In this document: piece after piece, positions 61,989-64,000 of the stretch
Numbering within the stretch: the first letter of the stretch is position 1
Layout: every line of letters begins with the position of its first letter
Assembly (NCBI GenBank): GCA_963750065.1
Contig: CAVVPK010000019.1
Location: 62,001 to 126,000, forward strand
Source: CAVSRC01 sp963750065
GTDB taxonomy: Bacteria; Pseudomonadota; Alphaproteobacteria; Rhizobiales; Kaistiaceae
Length of the DNA: 64,000 nt
Reading direction: 5' to 3'
Translations under genes and position numbers: made by a program
The notes under the pieces: model-generated
Database searches by the model: none
What the model was told of the DNA's origin: nothing
What the model saw: the letters and a program-made list of their open reading frames with translations, nothing else

Positions 61989-62213
61989 TAGAGCCTTTGG
62001 CAGTCAGATGGAATCATTCCGACGGAGCTTGTTTTGCGTCAGGATCAGGCCGGCCGGCGAAGGTCGTACCGGGGGTACGGTCGAGACCGGCGGGCGCCCA
62101 ACGCCGATGCCGGCTTGACCGATGCCCGGCATCGCTTCTCGCCGGTCTCGACGCCCGATCGCCCACGCCGGTCGAGAAACGGAATTGATCCCATCTGACT
62201 GCCAAAGGCTCTA
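61989..62213. mobile_element. MITE-like element with long terminal inverted repeats
   Basis: The ends begin GAGCCTTTGGCAGTCAGATG and match over about 31 bases (61991-62021 against 62180-62211) with one substitution and one indel. TA dinucleotides flank both ends (61989-61990, 62212-62213), as in IS630/mariner-type target duplication. Inside are nested palindromes: GTCGAGACCGGCG / CGCCGGTCTCGAC (62080-62092 with 62140-62152) and GATGCCGG / CCGGCATC (62106-62113 with 62126-62133). No coding capacity. It fills most of the uvrC-pgsA gap (61898-62255); the rest holds the pgsA promoter region. Confidence 0.75.
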
Positions 62214-62255
62214 TCGTGGCGGCGCGGTAATCGCCCGACCGGCAAGCGGAATTCG

Positions 62256-62888
62256 ATGAACCAGACCCAGCCAACCCAGCAGACCCAAGGCAGGCAGGCG
62301 CATGCCTTTTCACTGCCCAACCTGCTGACCTATTTCCGCATCCTGGCGGTCTTCCTGCTGGTTTTCTTCTTCTACGTGGAGAGCACAGCCAGCCGCTGGC
62401 TGAGCTTCGCGGTCTTCATCGCCGCCACGATCTCGGATTTCTTCGACGGCTATCTCGCCCGCGCCTGGCAGCAGCAGTCGGCCATCGGCCGTATCCTCGA
62501 CCCGATCGCCGACAAGCTTCTGGTGGCCACCGCCCTCCTCCTGCTCGTTTCCGACGGCACCATTTCCAACTGGTCGGTACTGGCGGCGATCGTCATCCTG
62601 ACCCGCGAGATATCGGTCTCGGGGTTGCGCGAGTTCCTCGCCGAGCTGCACGTCAGCGTGCCGGTGACGACGCTGGCGAAGTGGAAGACGACCATGCAGA
62701 TGATCGCCATCGGCTTCCTGCTCGCCGGTCCGGCCGGCGACAAGCTGATGCGCTACTACCTGCAGGACTTCGGCCTGTTCACCTATGTCGGCCTGCTGCT
62801 CTTGTGGATATCGGCGCTGATCACCGTCTATACCGGCTACGACTATTTCCGCGCCGGGCTCCGCCACCTGATGGGTTCGGACCCGTGA
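62256..62888 (+). CDS. pgsA: CDP-diacylglycerol--glycerol-3-phosphate 3-phosphatidyltransferase
   Basis: 210 residues, five or six transmembrane helices. Catalytic CDP-alcohol motif intact: 'ISDFFDGYLARAW' with 'IGRILDPIADKLLV'. 'SLPNLLTYFRILAV' is the PgsA N-terminal signature. First committed step of phosphatidylglycerol synthesis. Overlaps the moaD start by four bases (GTGA). Confidence 0.95.
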   Translation: MNQTQPTQQTQGRQAHAFSLPNLLTYFRILAVFLLVFFFYVESTASRWLSFAVFIAATISDFFDGYLARAWQQQSAIGRILDPIADKLLVATALLLLVSDGTISNWSVLAAIVILTREISVSGLREFLAELHVSVPVTTLAKWKTTMQMIAIGFLLAGPAGDKLMRYYLQDFGLFTYVGLLLLWISALITVYTGYDYFRAGLRHLMGSDP

Positions 62889-63136
62889 AGCTGGTCTACT
62901 TCGCCTGGGTGCGCGAGCGCATCGGCCTCGAATCGGAAGAGGTGACGCCGCCGGCGACCGTCGCCACGACGCACGCGCTCATCGACTGGCTGAGGACCCG
63001 CGGCCCCGGCTACGAACTGGCGCTGGCCGAGCCGCGCGCGGTGCGCGTGGCGGTCGACAAGGTCCATGCTCCGGGCGACGTGCCGATTGCCGGCGCACAG
63101 GAAGTGGCAATCTTCCCGCCGATGACCGGCGGGTAG
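62885..63136 (+). CDS. moaD: Molybdopterin synthase small subunit
   Basis: 83 residues from a GTG overlapping the pgsA stop. Beta-grasp ubiquitin-like protein 'MKLVYFAWVRERIGLESEEV' ending 'VAIFPPMTGG'; the terminal Gly-Gly is thiocarboxylated to deliver sulfur. Works with MoaE, six bases downstream. Confidence 0.95.
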   Translation: MKLVYFAWVRERIGLESEEVTPPATVATTHALIDWLRTRGPGYELALAEPRAVRVAVDKVHAPGDVPIAGAQEVAIFPPMTGG

Positions 63137-63142
63137 CTGCCC

Positions 63143-63604
63143 ATGATCGTGCCGGTCACGGTCCGCGTTCAGGCGGACATCTTCGACATCAACGCCGAGA
63201 TCGATGCGGTCAAGCGCGTGAGCCCGGACGTCGGTGCCGTGGTCAGCTTCACTGGCGTGTGCCGGGCGGAGAACGGCCGGCTCAAGGCGCTGGAACTGGA
63301 GCACTACGCCGGCATGGCGGAGGGCGAGATCGCCCGTATCGCCGAAGAGGCGGCGAGGCGCTGGCCGCTTGCCGCCGTCACCGTGATCCATCGCCACGGT
63401 ACGATCGCCGTCGGCGACGACATCGTCCTGGTCGTCGTCGCGTCCGAGCACCGGCACGCCGCCTTCGAGGCGGCCGGCTATCTGATGGATTACATGAAGA
63501 GCCGCGCGCCCTTCTGGAAGAAGGAGCATCTTTCCGGCGGCGCGGAAGGCGGCTGGGTGGAGGCCCGCCAGGCCGACGAGGACATCGTCAAGCGCTCGGG
63601 CTGA
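63143..63604 (+). CDS. moaE: Molybdopterin synthase catalytic subunit
   Basis: 153 residues. 'VGAVVSFTGVCRAENGRLKA', 'LELEHYAGMAEGEI', 'VTVIHRHGTIAVGDDIVLVV' and 'KSRAPFWKKEHLSGGAEGGW' (catalytic Lys region) are diagnostic. Converts cyclic pyranopterin monophosphate to molybdopterin with MoaD. Confidence 0.97.
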   Translation: MIVPVTVRVQADIFDINAEIDAVKRVSPDVGAVVSFTGVCRAENGRLKALELEHYAGMAEGEIARIAEEAARRWPLAAVTVIHRHGTIAVGDDIVLVVVASEHRHAAFEAAGYLMDYMKSRAPFWKKEHLSGGAEGGWVEARQADEDIVKRSG

Positions 63605-63607
63605 ACC

Positions 63608-63997
63608 TCATTTGTAGAGGTTGTAGGATTCCCACTTGTCCTTGGGGATCGGCTTGCCGACCTTGTAGTTGAACGACTTCACCTGGAGGTGGTCGGATGT
63701 CGTCGTGCAATCGAAGGAGAACTGGTACCACTTGTCGCGGCTGCGCAGCGCACCGGTGTTTCCCTTCATCACATCGCCCTTGATGTAGGGCGCTCCCAAG
63801 GCGTCGACGGCGGCGTGGGTGGGCCTGAGGCCGTTCCGGTCCTTGCTGACCTCGATGAGCGCCTGGAGATTGCAGGCCTGGACGAAACGGGTCGTTCCGG
63901 AGAGCTCCTTCAACTGCTTGGTCAGCGAGGCGTTGAACGCCGCCGCGGGCAGGCTGCCGGCGAGCAGCACAGATGCGGCAAAAAGGTATCTGTTCAT
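63608..63997 (-). CDS. Secreted DUF930-like protein
   Basis: 129 residues. Signal peptide to about residue 20 ('FAASVLLAGSLPAAAF'). 'LKELSGTTRFVQACNLQALI', 'KDRNGLRPTHAAVDALG', 'WYQFSFDCTTTSDHLQVKSF' and a terminal 'WESYNLY' follow the order of DUF930, a Hyphomicrobiales periplasmic family with two conserved cysteines. Function unknown. Convergent with moaE (three-base gap). Confidence 0.75.
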   Translation of the reverse strand: MNRYLFAASVLLAGSLPAAAFNASLTKQLKELSGTTRFVQACNLQALIEVSKDRNGLRPTHAAVDALGAPYIKGDVMKGNTGALRSRDKWYQFSFDCTTTSDHLQVKSFNYKVGKPIPKDKWESYNLYK

Positions 63998-64000
63998 GGG

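Noticed and set aside
61991..62021. Resemblance of GTCAGATxxGATC in the MITE ends to the inner side of the IS630 left end (about 32215-32228)
   Set aside because: The shared stretch is in opposite orientation relative to the element ends and absent from the IS right end, so a common transposase cannot be claimed.

Overview
The window is GC-rich chromosomal DNA of an alphaproteobacterium, most probably of the order Hyphomicrobiales (Rhizobiales). The evidence is gene content: IalB-like, NDUFA12-like, DUF930-like and Omp25/31-type proteins, a FrcABC-type sugar ABC transporter and a class II (B12-dependent) ribonucleotide reductase. Gene orders agree: SDR-uvrC-pgsA-moaD-moaE, and CDP-alcohol phosphatidyltransferase-perM-hdaA-ppk-ppx next to rnd/aspS. 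Genus is not assignable by eye. No tRNA, rRNA or CRISPR array was seen.

Layout. 1-9.8 kb: end of a large AsmA-like envelope protein, a Bcp peroxiredoxin, an IalB-like secreted protein, a membrane-anchored M23 peptidase, and an operon of a FecR-domain anchor protein plus a CHASE2-GGDEF-EAL c-di-GMP protein. 9.8-15.1 kb: a relic of the M23 gene, a divergent HxlR regulator/FMN reductase pair, a methyltransferase and a frcBCA-like sugar importer. 15.2-24.6 kb: prfB with an intact programmed +1 frameshift, a lipoprotein, PBP1A, an AMIN amidase, RNase E (interrupted by an apparent frameshift in its acidic S1 insertion) and an NDUFA12-like protein. 24.6-27.8 kb: three tandem FecR-domain secreted proteins, one with a Gly/His/Asp repeat tail and one truncated. 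28.2-32.2 kb: nrdJ behind a good sigma70-like promoter, an NrdR-box-like site and a structured leader.

32.2-37.1 kb is the accessory part. It holds a decayed IS630-type element with matched ends and TA flanks, a 5'-truncated and frameshifted OLD-family (ATPase + TOPRIM) nuclease of lower GC, a ParE-type toxin-antitoxin pair and a DUF1993 gene. Two copies of a two-hairpin repeat and other intergenic palindromes lie around them. 37.1-42.9 kb: a DUF4405 membrane protein, a single-domain response regulator, rpsU and tandem exported paralogs of unknown function.

42.9-64 kb is core genome: aspS, rnd, ppx-ppk (ppx has no ATG/GTG/TTG start in a sensible place), prpE, hdaA, perM, a CDP-alcohol phosphatidyltransferase, purM-purN-rlmJ, a secreted protein/RNase T2 pair, an outer-membrane beta-barrel, SDR-uvrC, a 221-bp MITE-like element with long terminal inverted repeats, and pgsA-moaD-moaE. 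Functional groups are cell-wall growth (M23, PBP1A, amidase), RNA processing (RNase E, RNase D, RNase T2, RlmJ), polyphosphate metabolism, replication control (HdaA) and c-di-GMP signalling. Several genes (rne, the secreted protein at 36757, ppx) show single-base frame problems, which may be assembly errors rather than biology.
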